Made by a program: the position numbers and the translations under genes. A stretch of 64,000 nucleotides of DNA from Heyndrickxia coagulans DSM 1 = ATCC 7050 (GTDB taxonomy: Bacteria > Bacillota > Bacilli > Bacillales > Bacillaceae_C), in the NCBI RefSeq assembly GCF_000290615.1, contig NZ_ALAS01000205.1:62001-126000 (forward strand), written 5' to 3'. Shown piece after piece: positions 26,251 through 37,874 of this stretch. The notes beneath the pieces are model-generated. The model ran no database searches and was not told the origin of the DNA. It worked only from the letters and a program-made list of their open reading frames with translations. The first letter of the stretch is position 1, and each line of letters opens with the position of its first letter.

Positions 26251-28817
26251 GCTCTTTCAATTTCCTCCATGATAAAGGACTCAATGACATCTCCTTCTTT
26301 GATGTCATTAAAGTTTTTAATCGTAATCCCGCATTCATATCCCTGGTTGACTTCTTTCACGTCATCTTTATAGCGTTTCAGCGTATCAATTACACCTTCA
26401 TAAATGACCACGCCGTCACGGATGACGCGCACACCGCTGTCACGGGTGATTTTTCCGTCTGTGACATAGCCGCCCGCAATCGTGCCGATCCGTGATACTT
26501 TAAATGTCTGCCGCACTTCAACCTGGCCGATGATTTTTTCTTTGTATTCCGGATCAAGCATGCCTTTCATCGCAGATTCAATTTCTTCGATCGCTTTATA
26601 GATGATGCGGTGCAGGCGGATATCCACTTTTTCCGTTTCGGCTGCGCGTTTGGCGTTGTTATCCGGGCGGACGTTAAAGCCGATAATAATCGCATTGGAA
26701 GCGGAAGCAAGCGTCACATCGGATTCATTAATGGCGCCGACGCCTGTATGGATGACGTTAATGTTGACGCCCTCCACATCAATCTTTTGCAAAGCGTCGG
26801 TCAATGCTTCCACGGAACCTTGCACATCCGCTTTGACAATCACATTTAATTCTTTCATTTCCCCGTGCTTCATTTGCTCAAACAGCGTGTCGAGGCTGAC
26901 ACGCGCGGTTTCGTTGCGGTGCGCCTGGACAGCCTGTTGTTTCCGTGCTTCCCCGACCTGGCGGGCTGTTTTCTCATCTTCAAAGACAACAAAACGGTCG
27001 CCGGCTTCCGGCACATCATTTAAACCGGTAATTTCAACAGGCGTGGACGGCCCTGCTTCTTTTACGCGGCGGCCAAGATCATTGACCATCGCACGGACGC
27101 GCCCGTAAGTGTGGCCGACGACAATCGGGTCGCCGATGCGCAAGGTGCCGTTTTGCACGAGCAAAGTGGCAACCGGGCCCCTGCCCTTATCGAGGCGCGC
27201 TTCAATGACCGAGCCGAGTGCGCGGCGGTTCGGGTTTGCTTTCAGTTCTTCCACTTCGCTGACAAGCAAAATCATTTCAAGCAGATTGTCAATCCCTTCG
27301 CCGGTTAGCGCGGAAATCGGGACAAAAATCGTATCCCCGCCCCAGTCTTCCGGAACCAGATTGTATTCCGTCAGTTCCTGCATGACCCGTTCGGGGTTCG
27401 CTGTCGGTTTATCAATTTTATTGACCGCAACAATGATCGGCACGCCGGCTGCTTTTGCGTGGTTAATGGCTTCCACTGTTTGCGGCTTCACGCCGTCATC
27501 CGCCGCGACAACAAGCACGGTAATGTCCGTCACCTGCGCCCCCCGCGCACGCATCGTTGTAAATGCTTCATGCCCCGGGGTGTCTAAAAATGTAATCTTT
27601 TTGCCGCCTACTTTCACCTGGTATGCACCGATATGCTGGGTAATCCCGCCTGCTTCTCCGGCGGTGACTTTTGTATGGCGGATGAAATCGAGCGTTGTCG
27701 TTTTCCCATGGTCAACATGGCCCATAATGGTGACAACCGGCGGGCGGACTTCGAGGTCTTCTTCACGGTCTTCCGTAAAATACGTTTCCAGATCCGTCTG
27801 GTCAACGATCACTTCTTCTTCCACTTCAACACCGTATTCCGAAGCAATCAGTTCAATGGCATCTTTGTCAAGCTGCTGGTTGATCGTTGCCACAACGCCG
27901 AGCAGGAACAGTTTTTTAATGATTTCGGAAGGTTCCCTGTAGAGCTTCTTCGCAAGTTCCGCAACGGTCAGCGATTCTGTGAACGTAATTTTTTCAGGCA
28001 GTTCTTTTACCTTTTGGACCGGTTGCGGCTGCGGTTTGAAGTTTTTATTTTTCCGGTTATTTTTCTTTTGTTTGTTGAACGGCCGTCCATTGTTGCCGCG
28101 GTTTCCGTTATTGCCGCGGTTTCCGTTGCCGCCGTTTCGGTTATTCCCGTTGCTCCGGCTGTTTCCGCTGTTCCCGCTATTCCGGTTGTTGCCCGCGGCC
28201 TGGCTGTTTCCGTTATTCCGGTTGTTGCCCGCGGCCTGGCCGTTTCCGTTATTCCGGTTGTTGCTTGCGGCCTGGCCGTTCCCGTTACTCCGGTTGTTGC
28301 TTGCGGTTTGGCCGTTCCCGTTATTCCGGTTGTTGCTTGCGGTTTGGCCGTTTCCGTTATTCCGGTTGTTGCCGCCCGTGCGGTTATTGCCGCCCGTTCC
28401 GCTCCTCCCATCGCTGCGGTTGCTGCCGCCAGCACGGTTATTGCTATTATTTCTGCTGTTTCCACTGTTCCCTTGGTTTTTGCTGTTTTGGCCGTTTCCG
28501 TTTGCCCGGTTCTCGCCGGTTCCGCGATTTTGCTTCTGGTTTTCGTGCCGGGTGCGGTTTTCAGGTTTGTTTCCTTGCCGGTCCCCATTTTCGGTCCTGG
28601 TACTTCTTTCTTTTCCGTACGGACCGTTTTGCCCGTTTTTCTTGCCATCTTGCTGTTTGTTGCCGCTGTAAACCGAATCCAGCTTCCTTACTGTTTCCCC
28701 ATCGATCATTGACATATGATTGGATACCTCTATATTCATTTGTTTTAGTTTCGTGATAATTTCCTTGCTTGATGTATGATGAGCTTTCGCATATTCGTAA
28801 ACACGTATTTTGCTCAT
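26247..28817 (-). CDS. infB: Translation initiation factor IF-2
   Basis: An 856-aa protein, longer than B. subtilis IF-2 (716). The N-terminal IF2_N helix motif ([16 protein letters not shown]) is followed by a long Asn/Gly/Arg/Gln-rich region (about residues 56-285) with an in-frame 36-bp repeat. A second IF2_N, the G domain with GHVDHGKT (about 365-373), and domains II to IV follow at full length. It brings initiator tRNA to the 30S subunit. The ATG follows GGTGGGGGTGA. Start and end are well supported; only the linker is unusual. Confidence 0.96.
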   Translation of the reverse strand: MSKIRVYEYAKAHHTSSKEIITKLKQMNIEVSNHMSMIDGETVRKLDSVYSGNKQQDGKKNGQNGPYGKERSTRTENGDRQGNKPENRTRHENQKQNRGTGENRANGNGQNSKNQGNSGNSRNNSNNRAGGSNRSDGRSGTGGNNRTGGNNRNNGNGQTASNNRNNGNGQTASNNRSNGNGQAASNNRNNGNGQAAGNNRNNGNSQAAGNNRNSGNSGNSRSNGNNRNGGNGNRGNNGNRGNNGRPFNKQKKNNRKNKNFKPQPQPVQKVKELPEKITFTESLTVAELAKKLYREPSEIIKKLFLLGVVATINQQLDKDAIELIASEYGVEVEEEVIVDQTDLETYFTEDREEDLEVRPPVVTIMGHVDHGKTTTLDFIRHTKVTAGEAGGITQHIGAYQVKVGGKKITFLDTPGHEAFTTMRARGAQVTDITVLVVAADDGVKPQTVEAINHAKAAGVPIIVAVNKIDKPTANPERVMQELTEYNLVPEDWGGDTIFVPISALTGEGIDNLLEMILLVSEVEELKANPNRRALGSVIEARLDKGRGPVATLLVQNGTLRIGDPIVVGHTYGRVRAMVNDLGRRVKEAGPSTPVEITGLNDVPEAGDRFVVFEDEKTARQVGEARKQQAVQAHRNETARVSLDTLFEQMKHGEMKELNVIVKADVQGSVEALTDALQKIDVEGVNINVIHTGVGAINESDVTLASASNAIIIGFNVRPDNNAKRAAETEKVDIRLHRIIYKAIEEIESAMKGMLDPEYKEKIIGQVEVRQTFKVSRIGTIAGGYVTDGKITRDSGVRVIRDGVVIYEGVIDTLKRYKDDVKEVNQGYECGITIKNFNDIKEGDVIESFIMEEIERA
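28170..28375 (-). repeat. 36-bp in-frame tandem repeat within infB
   Basis: The plus-strand string CGGTTGTTGC recurs at 28183, 28219, 28255, 28291, 28327 and 28363, an exact 36-bp period. The repeat encodes a 12-residue unit of the form [12 protein letters not shown] with minor changes (T/A, S/G). It lies in the disordered linker of IF-2, about residues 148-215. Confidence 0.9.
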
Positions 28818-28831
28818 GTCGTCACCCCCAC

Positions 28832-29140
28832 CTATGATTCATCGAGCAGTTCAGCAAGTTTTTCCGCAAATCCGCGGTCACTTACTGCAACTGCGACTCT
28901 CGCCTCTTTCCCAATGGCTTTTCCTAGCATTTCCCTCGTCTCTATCCACCGTACAGGCACATGATAGAAACGGCATTTGTCTAACATCTTTTTTGACGTA
29001 TTGGATGAGGCATCTTTTGAAAGCAATACAAGTTTTGCCTGGCCTGCCCGGATTTCTTTCAGGACAGGCTCCTCTCCCGAAACAATCTTTCCTGCCTTGA
29101 ACGCAAGGCCTAAAAGGGACATCGCCTGCTTCCCGTTCAT
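28832..29140 (-). CDS. ylxQ: L7Ae-family ribosomal protein YlxQ
   Basis: A 102-aa L7Ae/L30e-like protein ([30 protein letters not shown]). Such proteins bind kink-turn RNA. It overlaps ylxR by 4 nt and lies 14 nt before infB. The ligand is unknown here. Confidence 0.9.
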   Translation of the reverse strand: MNGKQAMSLLGLAFKAGKIVSGEEPVLKEIRAGQAKLVLLSKDASSNTSKKMLDKCRFYHVPVRWIETREMLGKAIGKEARVAVAVSDRGFAEKLAELLDES

Positions 29141-29430
29141 GATTTTTGTTTATTCTCCTTTTTTTCCTTTTGAATAAACGCCATGATTTCATCGTAAAAA
29201 GCATCGTCTATAGCGGCACCAAGATGGGATGAGAGAATATCTTTTTTCTTTGCCAAAAGCACCGCTTCCTCGTCTTTTGAAAGATAGGCGCCTCTTCCTG
29301 ACTTTTTCCCGGTCGGGTCAATCGAAACATCGCCTTCCTTGGAACGGACGATACGGACCATTTCTTTTTTTGGTTTCATTTCTCCCGTTGCCACGCATTT
29401 TCTCATCGGAATTTTCTTACGTGTCGCCAT
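29137..29430 (-). CDS. rnpM: RNase P modulator RnpM (YlxR)
   Basis: A 97-aa DUF448 protein with IPMRKCVATGEMKPKKEMVRI and the GRGAYL motif. YlxR of B. subtilis binds RNase P RNA and modulates its activity. The ATG at 29430 is eight bases after AAGGAG; the GTG at 29439 would overlap that site. Confidence 0.9.
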   Translation of the reverse strand: MATRKKIPMRKCVATGEMKPKKEMVRIVRSKEGDVSIDPTGKKSGRGAYLSKDEEAVLLAKKKDILSSHLGAAIDDAFYDEIMAFIQKEKKENKQKS

Positions 29431-29442
29431 CAGCCCCACTCC

Positions 29443-30642
29443 TTATTCGATCTCTTCATCTTTCCCGCCGTTTTCAGGCAGATCCGCTTCTTTCGCATCC
29501 GGTACGGCCAGTGCTTCGGGAGTACGGCCTGGATCGCCATCTTCAAAAAGCTCCGGTCCTTCTCCGTCGATATCACCGGCAGTTTCAGAACGAGGATAAA
29601 TGCCTAAACCCCTTGCATCCGTTTCGCTCTTAATATCAATTTTCCAGCCTGTGAGTTTCGCGGCAAGCCGGGCGTTTTGGCCGCGTTTCCCGATTGCAAG
29701 CGACAACTGGTAATCCGGAACGATGACCGTTGTAGCCTTATTATTTTCATCAACAAGCACATCAAGCACTTTTGCAGGGCTTAACGCGTTTGCTACAAAT
29801 TTAGACGGATCATCCGACCATTTTACAATATCAATCTTTTCCCCGTGTAGTTCATTTACAATCGCCTGGACGCGTTGCCCTTTAGGCCCGACGCATGCGC
29901 CGACAGGATCAACTTCCGGGCGGTCAGTGTAAACCGAAATTTTCGAACGGTCCCCTGCTTCGCGGGCGATCGAACGGATTTCCACGATGCCATCGTATAT
30001 TTCCGGCACTTCAAGTTCAAACAGCCGTTTTAAAAGGCCGGGATGGGTGCGCGAGACAAAAATTTGCGGCCCCTTTGTTGTCCGTTCCACTTTTGTAATG
30101 TAGACCTTAATCCGGTCATGCGGGTTATACGTTTCATTCGGGGATTGTTCCCCCGGCGGCAGCAGCGCTTCTGTTTTTCCGAGGCTGACATACGTAAAAC
30201 GCGGATCTTTCCGCTGCACAATCCCGGTCATGACCTCGTCTTCACGGTCGATAAATTCATTGTAAATGATTCCCCGTTCCGCTTCCCGGACGCGCTGCGT
30301 GACAACCTGTTTCGCTGTCTGTGCGGCGATCCGGCCAAAATCTTTCGGCGTGACTTCCAATTCGACAACATCGCCGATTTCATAAGACGGATTGATTTTC
30401 TGGGCATCTTCAAGCGAGATTTCAAGGCGCGGGTCAAATACTTCTTCAACCACGTCTTTGCGTGCGAATACACGGATCGTCCCGTTCGCCAGATTTAAAT
30501 CCGTCCTTACATTCTGTGCCTGGTTAAAATTGCGGCGGTATGCCGATACAAGCGCGGCTTCGATGGCTTCAACGAGCACATCCCGCGAAATTCCTTTTTC
30601 TTTTTCGAGTATCGTAAGCGCATCTACCAGTTCTGAGCTCAT
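29443..30642 (-). CDS. nusA: Transcription termination/antitermination factor NusA
   Basis: A 399-aa protein with the NusA N-terminal RNAP-binding domain, S1 domain (around 135-200) and two KH domains ([11 protein letters not shown] and [18 protein letters not shown]). It is about 28 residues longer than B. subtilis NusA (371); the excess is an acidic tail ([12 protein letters not shown] and onward). The ATG at 30642 follows AAGGGGG; an in-frame upstream start has no support. It is second in the rimP operon. Confidence 0.95.
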   Translation of the reverse strand: MSSELVDALTILEKEKGISRDVLVEAIEAALVSAYRRNFNQAQNVRTDLNLANGTIRVFARKDVVEEVFDPRLEISLEDAQKINPSYEIGDVVELEVTPKDFGRIAAQTAKQVVTQRVREAERGIIYNEFIDREDEVMTGIVQRKDPRFTYVSLGKTEALLPPGEQSPNETYNPHDRIKVYITKVERTTKGPQIFVSRTHPGLLKRLFELEVPEIYDGIVEIRSIAREAGDRSKISVYTDRPEVDPVGACVGPKGQRVQAIVNELHGEKIDIVKWSDDPSKFVANALSPAKVLDVLVDENNKATTVIVPDYQLSLAIGKRGQNARLAAKLTGWKIDIKSETDARGLGIYPRSETAGDIDGEGPELFEDGDPGRTPEALAVPDAKEADLPENGGKDEEIE

Positions 30643-30684
30643 GGAAATTGGATCCCCCTTCATTTTTTGAAAAATGATGCATTT

Positions 30685-31152
30685 TTAAAATTCAACGGCA
30701 AGCCGTGCGTTGGCAACTTTGTCATACGGAATTTCCTTCTCGATTTTCTTCGTTTTCACTTTACATTCTAATGTTAAGTACCCGTTGTGAAAAGCAATCA
30801 ATTTTCCCTGGAACGTTTTCTCCCCGTCAAGCGGTTCATACGTTTTCACGAGGACGGTCCGGCCGACAGCACGTTCAAAATCACGCGCTTTTTTTAACGG
30901 GCGTTCCGCACCCGGAGAGGAAACCTCAAGGAAATAATTATGGGGAATCGGGTCCGCTTCATCGAGCTTTTCCCCGAGCCGTTCGCTGACGAGCCCGCAT
31001 TCTTCGATATCGACCCCGTTTTCCTTGTCAATATACACGCGAAGAAACCAGTTTTTTCCTTCTTTGACGTATTCGATATCAACAAGTTCAAGGCCGAGCC
31101 CTTCCACAACCGGGGATGCCAGTTGTTCCACCACTTCAACGACTTTACTCAT
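30685..31152 (-). CDS. rimP: Ribosome maturation factor RimP
   Basis: A 155-aa protein (YlxS, 156 aa in B. subtilis) with [14 protein letters not shown] and [14 protein letters not shown], which define the family. It is needed for 30S maturation. The ATG at 31152 follows GAGGAGG. It is the first gene of the nusA-infB operon, preceded by a promoter and a leader hairpin. Confidence 0.94.
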   Translation of the reverse strand: MSKVVEVVEQLASPVVEGLGLELVDIEYVKEGKNWFLRVYIDKENGVDIEECGLVSERLGEKLDEADPIPHNYFLEVSSPGAERPLKKARDFERAVGRTVLVKTYEPLDGEKTFQGKLIAFHNGYLTLECKVKTKKIEKEIPYDKVANARLAVEF

Positions 31153-31183
31153 GCTGACCTCCTCAAAAATCCGATTTAAAACA

Positions 31184-31215
31184 CGAAAGAGCGGGGTGAT
31201 GGCCCCACTCTTTCG
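31184..31215 (-). terminator. Leader hairpin of the rimP-nusA operon, candidate NusA-dependent attenuator
   Basis: A 13-bp stem (CGAAAGAGTGGGG with CCCCGCTCTTTCG, one G-T wobble, 6-nt loop) lies in the leader, followed by TGTTTTAAAT, a broken T run. In B. subtilis the same operon has a NusA-dependent leader terminator through which NusA represses itself. Strong stem with weak T run fits that class. Confidence 0.65.
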
Positions 31216-31248
31216 CACGAGCGTTTATCCGTAGTATTTCCATAAAAA

Positions 31249-31277
31249 ACTATACCATAACAGGCAAAAAAAAGCAA
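31249..31277 (-). promoter_or_regulatory. Sigma-A promoter of the rimP-nusA-infB operon
   Basis: On the minus strand TTGCTT (31272-31277) and an extended -10 TGGTATAGT (TATAGT at 31249-31254) are spaced by 17 bp. The start point lies about 90 nt before rimP. Confidence 0.65.
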
Positions 31278-31298
31278 ACAGCGGGCTTTAACCCGTAT
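31272..31298 (-). terminator. Weak terminator after polC
   Basis: Directly after polC the minus strand reads CGGGTTAAAGCCCG, a short stem, then CTGTTTGC and eight T. The same T run forms part of the rimP promoter spacer. Confidence 0.5.
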
Positions 31299-34200
31299 TT
31301 AGAAAAGCGACAGCTGGTTCTGCTCCGGCAGCGACTCGAGGCAGCCGTGCCCGTCAAGGTATTCCATAATCGTTTTGGAGACTTTTCCGCGGCGCTGCAA
31401 GTCTTCTTTTGAAAGGAATTCGCCTTCTTCGCGCGCTTTGACGATATTGACCGCAGCGTTTGTGCCAAGCCCCGGAATCGCATTAAACGGCGGGATGAGC
31501 GAATCGCCGTCAATGACAAACTTGTCTGCTTCCGACCGGTACAAATCAATCGGCTGGAAGCGGAAGCCGCGCGCCGTCATTTCAAGCGCCAGTTCCAGCA
31601 CGGTCAGCAAACTTTTCTCTTTCGCCGATGCGTCCATCCCTTTTGCATTAATTTCACTGATTTTTGCCTTGATGGAATTCGAGCCGTGGATCATTACATC
31701 CAGATCGAAATCCTCCGCGCGCACCGTAAAATACGTCGCATAGTAGATCAGCGGATGGTACACCTTGAAGTAAGCGATCCTTACCGCCATCAGCACATAG
31801 GCGGTGGCGTGGGCTTTCGGGAACATGTATTTAATCTTTTTGCACGATTCAATATACCATTTCGGCACGTTTTGCTTGATCATTTCCTCTTCCATTTCAG
31901 GCGTGAGCCCTTTCCCCTTCCGTACCGATTCCATAATTTTAAAAGCAAGGGACGGCTCTAAGCCCTGATAGATTAAATAAACCATAATATCGTCGCGGCA
32001 GCCGATCACTTCAGGCAGGGTGCAGGTGCCGTTTTGGATCAGTTCCTGGGCGTTGCCGAGCCATACGTCCGTCCCGTGCGAAAGCCCTGAAATCTGAACC
32101 AGTTCCGCAAAAGTCGTCGGTTTTGTATCTTCCAGCATCTGGCGCACAAACTTTGTGCCAAATTCCGGGATGCCAAGCGTACCGGTTTTGCACATAATTT
32201 GCTCTTCCGTAACCCCGAGCGGTTCCGGCCCGCTGAAAATTTTCATCACTTCCGGGTCATCGGTCGGGATCGTTTTCGGGTCAATCCCGCTTAAGTCCTG
32301 GAGCATGCGGATGACGGTCGGATCATCGTGCCCGAGTATATCAAGCTTCAAAATATTATCGTGGATCGAGTGGAAATCAAAATGCGTTGTCCGCCATTCC
32401 GAATTGTGATCGTCCGCCGGATACTGGATCGGCGTAAAATCGTATATATCCATATAATCCGGCACGACAATAATGCCGCCCGGATGCTGGCCGGTCGTCC
32501 GTTTTACCCCGGTGCAGCCCTGGACAAGCCGGTCAATTTCCGCGCTCCGGAATGTCAAATTGTGGTCCTGGGCATACCCTTTTACATAGCCGTAAGCCGT
32601 TTTTTCCGCAACTGTGCCAATCGTGCCGGCGCGGTATACATACTCTTCGCCGAACAGCACTTTTGTATAGGCGTGGGCGCGCGGCTGGTAATCGCCGGAG
32701 AAGTTCAGGTCAATATCCGGCACCTTGTCCCCTTTAAATCCAAGGAACGTTTCAAACGGAATATCATGGCCGTCCTTTTTGTATTTTGCCCCGCATTCCG
32801 GGCAGTTTTTATCCGGCAGGTCAAAACCGGAACCGACCGAACCGTCATTGAAAAACTCGGAATGCTTGCAGTTCGGGCACACATAATGCGGCGGGAGCGG
32901 GTTGACTTCGGTGATTTCCGTCATCGTTGCGACAAGCGAAGAACCGACAGACCCCCGCGAACCGACAAGGTAACCGTCATTCAATGATTTCTTGACAAGT
33001 TTATGGGCAATCAGATAAATGACCGCAAATCCGTGGCCGATAATGCTTTTCAGCTCTTTTTCAAGCCGTGCTTCGACAATTTCGGGAAGCGGGTCCCCGT
33101 AAATCATCTTCGCGCGCTTATAGCTTTGCTCGCGGATTTCTTCTTCCGCCCCTTCAATTTTCGGCGTGTACAGCTCGTCTTTTACCGGCTTGACGTCCTC
33201 GATTAAGCCGGCAATTTTATTTGTGTTTTCAACCACAATTTCTTTTGCCTTTTCGTCGCCTAAAAACGAGAAGCATGCAAGCATTTCATCCGTTGTGCGG
33301 AAATGCACGTCAGGCAGCCGGTGCCGATTCAGCGAATTGGCGCCGCCCTGGGAGCTGATCAGGATTTTCCGGTAAATTTTGTCTTCGGGGTTTAAATAAT
33401 GGACATTGCCTGTTGCGACAACCGGCAGATTCAATTTTTCCCCGAGCCGGACGATTTTCGTAATGATTTCTTCAAGCGCCCTTTCGTCCCTTATCAATTC
33501 CTGGTCGATCAGCGGGGCGTACACTTCTTTCGGATGAACTTCAAGGTAATCATAAAAGCGGGCCATCTCCTCTACTTCCGCCGGATCTTTCTGCATCATG
33601 CCTTCAAATACTTCGCCTTTGTCACAGCCGGACCCGACGAGAATGCCTTCCCGGTACTTTTGCAGCTCGGAACGCGGAATGCGCGGCACACGGTAAAAGT
33701 AATCGATATGGGACAGGGAAATCAGTTTAAATAAATTTTTCAGGCCTTCCTGCGTCCGGACAAGCAACGTACAGTGCGACGGGCGTGCCCGCTTGTACGC
33801 GCCGCCTTCGCCCATATACTGGTTCAGTTCGTCATGGTATGTGATCCCCCGGTTGCGGGCGTCATTCAGCATTTTTAAAAAGATATGTCCTGTTGCTTCC
33901 GTGTCATAGATCGCGCGGTGGTGCTGGGTCAGTTCCACATTGAACTTTTTCGCGAGCGTGTTCAGCCGGTAGTTTTTGAAATCCGGATATAAAAACCGCC
34001 CGAGTTCAAGCGTATCAATGACGGGATTATTGGATTTCGGCAGCCCGGCTTTTTTCAGGCCGACATTTAAAAACCCGGTGTCGAACGAAGCATTGTGGGC
34101 AACAAGCACCGCGTCGCCAATCCATTCAATGTATTCTTTCAACACTTCGGAAATGTCCGGCGCATCTTTCAACATATCGTCGGTAATATGGGTCAGCTCA

Positions 34201-35627
34201 ATAATCGTATTGGACAGCGGGTGCCCGGGATTGGCAAACCGTTCAAACGTATCGACCACTTCGCCGTCCCGGATTTTAACCGCGGCGATTTCGATGATCG
34301 TATCATAAACAGCAGATAATCCCGTTGTTTCGACGTCAAAGACGACATAAGTCGCTTCATCAAGATGGACGTGCGCATCATTATAGGCAATCGGCACCCC
34401 GTCGTCGACAAGATTGGCTTCAACACCGAAGATAACTTTTATGCCATTCTTTTTGCCGGCGCTGTATGCTTCCGGAAAACTTTGCGCAACGGCGTGGTCT
34501 GTAATCGCAATCGCCGGATGGCCCCATTTTTTCGCCTGGGCGACAAGGGCAGACGCAGAAGTGACCGCATCCATCTGGCTCATCGGCGTATGGAGATGGA
34601 GTTCGACCCGCTTCTCATTTTCCGGCGCATGGTCTTTCCGGACGCGCGGGGCCACTTCAGAAAGATCGTTAGCGATCATGACCAGATCACGGACAAACGT
34701 ATCATTCTGGATGCTGCCGCGCGCACGGAGCCACATCCCTTTTTTCACGCGGGCAAATTGTGCGGCATCTTCCTTATCCCGCGAAAACATCTTCACGAGA
34801 ATGGAGCTTGTATAATCGGTGATTTTTAACGTCAAAAGCGTCCGCCCGCTGCGCAGTTCTTTCGTTTCGACATCAAACACATAGCCTTCCACCGTAATCC
34901 GCCGTTCTTCATCGACAATCTCGGAAAGGCGGCGGATATCATCATCGGGCGGAATTCTCAGCCCGATCATAAGCGGTCCTGCATCGTGCGTTTCTTCCCC
35001 GCCCTGTTGCTCATTCACGTGCTTCTGCATTTCGAGAACGGCCTGTTTTGCCCGTTCTTCATCTTCTTTTTTCTTTTCTTCCATAAATTTGGCGTATGCT
35101 TCGCTTGCTTCAGGCGCCGTCGAAATTTCCGTGTCAAACATCAATTTCGGAAAACCGGCCCGTTCGTAAAAACGGATAATCCATTCCCCGTATTTTTGTT
35201 TTAGTGCTGCTGCTTCCGGTTCATTGCGGCCGGTTACCACCAGCTTATTGCCGGAAAGTGACGGAACCTGATCCGCAAGCAGGGACAAAAGCATCGGCGA
35301 CATGCCTTCCAGTTCTCCAAGGCAAGTTTTCCAGTAATCGGCAATCAGTGCCGGCCCAAAAGAAGGGTCTTTCGCCCGGATTGAAAAACGGACGTCGGCA
35401 ATATGCTGAAAAGCCTGGCGCAAACGGGTTGTAAATGTCAGATATACCTCAAAAGGAAGAATTTTTTCGAGCAAAAAATAAAAATGCCATCGCCTTGACT
35501 GGCGTTCCACAACAAGTTTTTCAATTTCCCCATATTTAAAATGCTCGTAAAACCTGTCATCCAGCAGTTCCAGCTGCCGGAGCAAAATCTGGAACCTTTC
35601 TTTCTTTCCGGCGGGATTTTCAATCAT
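31299..35627 (-). CDS. polC: DNA polymerase III alpha subunit, PolC type
   Basis: A 1442-aa replicative polymerase (B. subtilis 1437). Order: N-terminal domain; OB domain ([20 protein letters not shown]); split PHP ([15 protein letters not shown]); inserted 3'-5' exonuclease with DVETTG and the late [13 protein letters not shown]; zinc region with CPNC and CPEC; catalytic [12 protein letters not shown]; and C-terminal ENDQNQLSLF-like end (PEQNQLSLF). The start MIENPAG at 35627 follows GAGAGG; MGED at 35642 is too close to its site. It is the signature polymerase of low-GC Gram-positives. Confidence 0.97.
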   Translation of the reverse strand: MIENPAGKKERFQILLRQLELLDDRFYEHFKYGEIEKLVVERQSRRWHFYFLLEKILPFEVYLTFTTRLRQAFQHIADVRFSIRAKDPSFGPALIADYWKTCLGELEGMSPMLLSLLADQVPSLSGNKLVVTGRNEPEAAALKQKYGEWIIRFYERAGFPKLMFDTEISTAPEASEAYAKFMEEKKKEDEERAKQAVLEMQKHVNEQQGGEETHDAGPLMIGLRIPPDDDIRRLSEIVDEERRITVEGYVFDVETKELRSGRTLLTLKITDYTSSILVKMFSRDKEDAAQFARVKKGMWLRARGSIQNDTFVRDLVMIANDLSEVAPRVRKDHAPENEKRVELHLHTPMSQMDAVTSASALVAQAKKWGHPAIAITDHAVAQSFPEAYSAGKKNGIKVIFGVEANLVDDGVPIAYNDAHVHLDEATYVVFDVETTGLSAVYDTIIEIAAVKIRDGEVVDTFERFANPGHPLSNTIIELTHITDDMLKDAPDISEVLKEYIEWIGDAVLVAHNASFDTGFLNVGLKKAGLPKSNNPVIDTLELGRFLYPDFKNYRLNTLAKKFNVELTQHHRAIYDTEATGHIFLKMLNDARNRGITYHDELNQYMGEGGAYKRARPSHCTLLVRTQEGLKNLFKLISLSHIDYFYRVPRIPRSELQKYREGILVGSGCDKGEVFEGMMQKDPAEVEEMARFYDYLEVHPKEVYAPLIDQELIRDERALEEIITKIVRLGEKLNLPVVATGNVHYLNPEDKIYRKILISSQGGANSLNRHRLPDVHFRTTDEMLACFSFLGDEKAKEIVVENTNKIAGLIEDVKPVKDELYTPKIEGAEEEIREQSYKRAKMIYGDPLPEIVEARLEKELKSIIGHGFAVIYLIAHKLVKKSLNDGYLVGSRGSVGSSLVATMTEITEVNPLPPHYVCPNCKHSEFFNDGSVGSGFDLPDKNCPECGAKYKKDGHDIPFETFLGFKGDKVPDIDLNFSGDYQPRAHAYTKVLFGEEYVYRAGTIGTVAEKTAYGYVKGYAQDHNLTFRSAEIDRLVQGCTGVKRTTGQHPGGIIVVPDYMDIYDFTPIQYPADDHNSEWRTTHFDFHSIHDNILKLDILGHDDPTVIRMLQDLSGIDPKTIPTDDPEVMKIFSGPEPLGVTEEQIMCKTGTLGIPEFGTKFVRQMLEDTKPTTFAELVQISGLSHGTDVWLGNAQELIQNGTCTLPEVIGCRDDIMVYLIYQGLEPSLAFKIMESVRKGKGLTPEMEEEMIKQNVPKWYIESCKKIKYMFPKAHATAYVLMAVRIAYFKVYHPLIYYATYFTVRAEDFDLDVMIHGSNSIKAKISEINAKGMDASAKEKSLLTVLELALEMTARGFRFQPIDLYRSEADKFVIDGDSLIPPFNAIPGLGTNAAVNIVKAREEGEFLSKEDLQRRGKVSKTIMEYLDGHGCLESLPEQNQLSLF

Positions 35628-35784
35628 CTTGTCCTCTCCCATCCTTTTTCATTCAATCTATCTTTATCTTAAAAAACAAGCGTCCTGAATGCAATCTTTC
35701 CGGGATTTTTCCCGGTAGTGTTGAAAGGTTCGAGTGCCGGGATTTTCCAAATAAAACATTTTCTGCCTCTTTTTTGCAGGAAAA

Positions 35785-35816
35785 GAAGAGAAGCACCGGC
35801 CGGTCAGCCGATGCCC
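35785..35816 (-). terminator. Terminator after proS
   Basis: On the minus strand GCATCGGC (35807-35814) pairs with GCCGGTGC (35793-35800, one wobble) and is followed by TTCTCTTCTTTT. It lies just after the proS stop. Confidence 0.7.
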
Positions 35817-35819
35817 CTG

Positions 35820-37529
35820 TCATGAAGCAAGTTCTGCTAAAATATTGGAAAGTGTTTCAGCCAAATCCTCTTTTTTCACTTCGAGCACTTCCCCGGTTTT
35901 TCTGATTTTCACTTCGACGATTGCCTCAGCCGCTTTTTTCCCGACGGTTACCCGGACAGGCAGGCCAATCAGGTCGGAATCTGCAAATTTCACACCCGGG
36001 CGCTCGTTTCTGTCATCCATCAAGACGGTAAACTGTTTTTCAAGTTCCGCATGGAGCGTTTCTGCAAGGGCGGCTTGTTGGGCATCCTTCATATTTACCG
36101 GCACGAGATGCACGTCAAACGGCGCCAGATTGACAGGCCAAACGAGCCCTTTATCATCGTTATGCTGTTCGCACACTGCTGTTAAAGTGCGGGAGACGCC
36201 GATCCCGTAACAGCCCATCAGCATGACCTGTTCCCTGCCGTTTTCGTCTAAAAAGGCGGCGTGCATTGCCTCGCTGTATTTTGTGCCGAGTTTGAAAATA
36301 TGCCCGACTTCTATGCCGCGCGCAAACCGGATCGTTCCCTTTCCGTCCGGGGACGGGTCGCCTTCCTGAATATTGCGGAGATCCCCGTATAAATCGACGC
36401 GGTAATCCCTCCCCGGATTCGCATTCACATAGTGGAAGTCATTCTCATTGGCGCCGCAAATGCCGTTTACCACATAACGGACGGCGTTATCGGCCAAAAT
36501 CCGGATCTTCTCCGGCGCGCCGACAGGGCCGAGCGAACCGGGATCCGCCCCCATGATCGACTTGATGGCTTCCGGATCTGCCATTTCAATCGTTTCAGAA
36601 CCGAGAAGGTGTTTGACCTTGACTTCATTTACGTCATGATCGCCCCTGACCAGCACGATTACATATTCGTCGTCCGCTTTCAGCACGAGGGTTTTCAGGC
36701 ATTTTTCAGGATCTGCCTGCAGGAAGTCCGCAATTTGCGCGATCGTTCTTTGCCCAGGGGTCGGAATTTTTTCGAGCGGTTTTTCCGCTTCATCCGGCTT
36801 TGTGTAAACGGTCTTCACTTCCGCCATTTCAATATTCGCCGCATAATCGGATGAATCGGAATACGCAATGGTGTCTTCCCCGATTTCAGACAGCACCATG
36901 AACTCCTGCGTATCTTTCCCGCCGATCGCGCCCGAGTCCGCCAATACGGCACGAAAATCCAGTTTGCACCGCGAGAAAATATTGGTATAGGCCCGGTACA
37001 TATCCTTATACGTCTCATCGAGGCTCTCTTGATTGGCGTGGAAAGAATACGCGTCTTTCATGATGAATTCCCGCCCGCGCAGCAAGCCGAAACGCGGGCG
37101 CTTTTCATCCCGGAATTTCGTTTGGATTTGGTATAAAGAAAGCGGCAGGCGTTTATACGATTTTACTTCGTTCCGAATTAAACTTGTGATCACTTCTTCA
37201 TGCGTCGGCCCGAGCGCAAAGTCTCGTTCATGCCGGTCCCTAAGGCGCATCAGATCCGGGCCGTAAGAATACCAGCGCCCCGATTCCTGCCACAATTCCG
37301 CCGGCTGGAGGGACGGCATCAGCAATTCCATGGAACCGATGGCTTCCAATTCTTCACGGATAATCGCTTCAATTTTATGTAAGACTTTTTTCGCGAGCGG
37401 CAAATACGTATAAACGCCGCTTGCAATTTGCCGTATGTACCCGGCACGGAGCAGCAGCTGATGGCTTTTCACCTCGGCTTCGGCCGGTACGTCCCGCAAT
37501 GTCGGAATAAACAATTTGCTCTGTTTCAT
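35820..37529 (-). CDS. proS: Prolyl-tRNA synthetase (bacterial type)
   Basis: A 569-aa class II synthetase with an editing (INS) domain between motifs 2 and 3. It begins [34 protein letters not shown] in family fashion, motif 2 is [17 protein letters not shown], and motif 3 is [10 protein letters not shown]. The ATG at 37529 is eight bases after GGGAG. A promoter with a consensus -10 lies directly upstream. No T-box element is visible. Confidence 0.96.
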   Translation of the reverse strand: MKQSKLFIPTLRDVPAEAEVKSHQLLLRAGYIRQIASGVYTYLPLAKKVLHKIEAIIREELEAIGSMELLMPSLQPAELWQESGRWYSYGPDLMRLRDRHERDFALGPTHEEVITSLIRNEVKSYKRLPLSLYQIQTKFRDEKRPRFGLLRGREFIMKDAYSFHANQESLDETYKDMYRAYTNIFSRCKLDFRAVLADSGAIGGKDTQEFMVLSEIGEDTIAYSDSSDYAANIEMAEVKTVYTKPDEAEKPLEKIPTPGQRTIAQIADFLQADPEKCLKTLVLKADDEYVIVLVRGDHDVNEVKVKHLLGSETIEMADPEAIKSIMGADPGSLGPVGAPEKIRILADNAVRYVVNGICGANENDFHYVNANPGRDYRVDLYGDLRNIQEGDPSPDGKGTIRFARGIEVGHIFKLGTKYSEAMHAAFLDENGREQVMLMGCYGIGVSRTLTAVCEQHNDDKGLVWPVNLAPFDVHLVPVNMKDAQQAALAETLHAELEKQFTVLMDDRNERPGVKFADSDLIGLPVRVTVGKKAAEAIVEVKIRKTGEVLEVKKEDLAETLSNILAELAS

Positions 37530-37874
37530 ACATCGCACTCCCGTATTCTTTTATTATAGATCAGTTGAGTTTGTAACGTTTATTTGTTTCTATTCCCCGA
37601 TTCAGCAAACCAGGCCCGGGGTTGGATGATGAGAGATTGTAAATGAAAAGCCAGGCCAGGGTGCGTAAAAATGCAGATTTTAAAAGTAATCCAGCCGCTA
37701 CAAATTGAACGAAGATTTGGCGCTGCTTGTGAAAACGGGCGGGCCAAACCGGGCTGATGGTGGACCAGCAATTCAAGTCCATTTTATAACCACATCCGTA
37801 AAGCAAACAAATTTACGGAGGAAGCAGGCCCTTTTGCAACAGGGCCCGCCGGAACCCCCTGCAAACCGGAAGCT
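37530..37874. other. 345-bp gap between rseP and proS
   Basis: No convincing gene is present. In minus-strand order it holds a GC hairpin (near 37826-37852, GCGGGCCCT with AGGGCCTGC, no T run), a perfect 7-bp hairpin CCGTAAA/TTTACGG (37796-37818), and the proS -10 box. In between I see only unique sequence. Small open frames here have no ribosome site. Confidence 0.65.
37553..37558 (-). promoter_or_regulatory. Promoter -10 of proS
   Basis: Consensus TATAAT on the minus strand 24 nt before the proS ATG. The -35 region is poor, so strength is uncertain. The leader would be under 20 nt. A second possible promoter (TTGTTT, 16 bp, TATAAA) lies near 37780-37810. Confidence 0.45.

Noticed and set aside
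28170-28375. Regular 36-bp repeats suggestive of a CRISPR array
   Set aside because: The repeats are contiguous with no unique spacers and lie in frame within infB.
27633-28712. Long plus-strand open frame of about 359 codons opposite infB, and other long frames over the Asn-rich linker
   Set aside because: It is a shadow of the repeat-rich, stop-poor infB linker, low in complexity with no ribosome site or family similarity.
37530-37874. T-box riboswitch for proS
   Set aside because: No conserved T-box antiterminator sequence (TGGNACCGCG type) and no matching terminator before proS.
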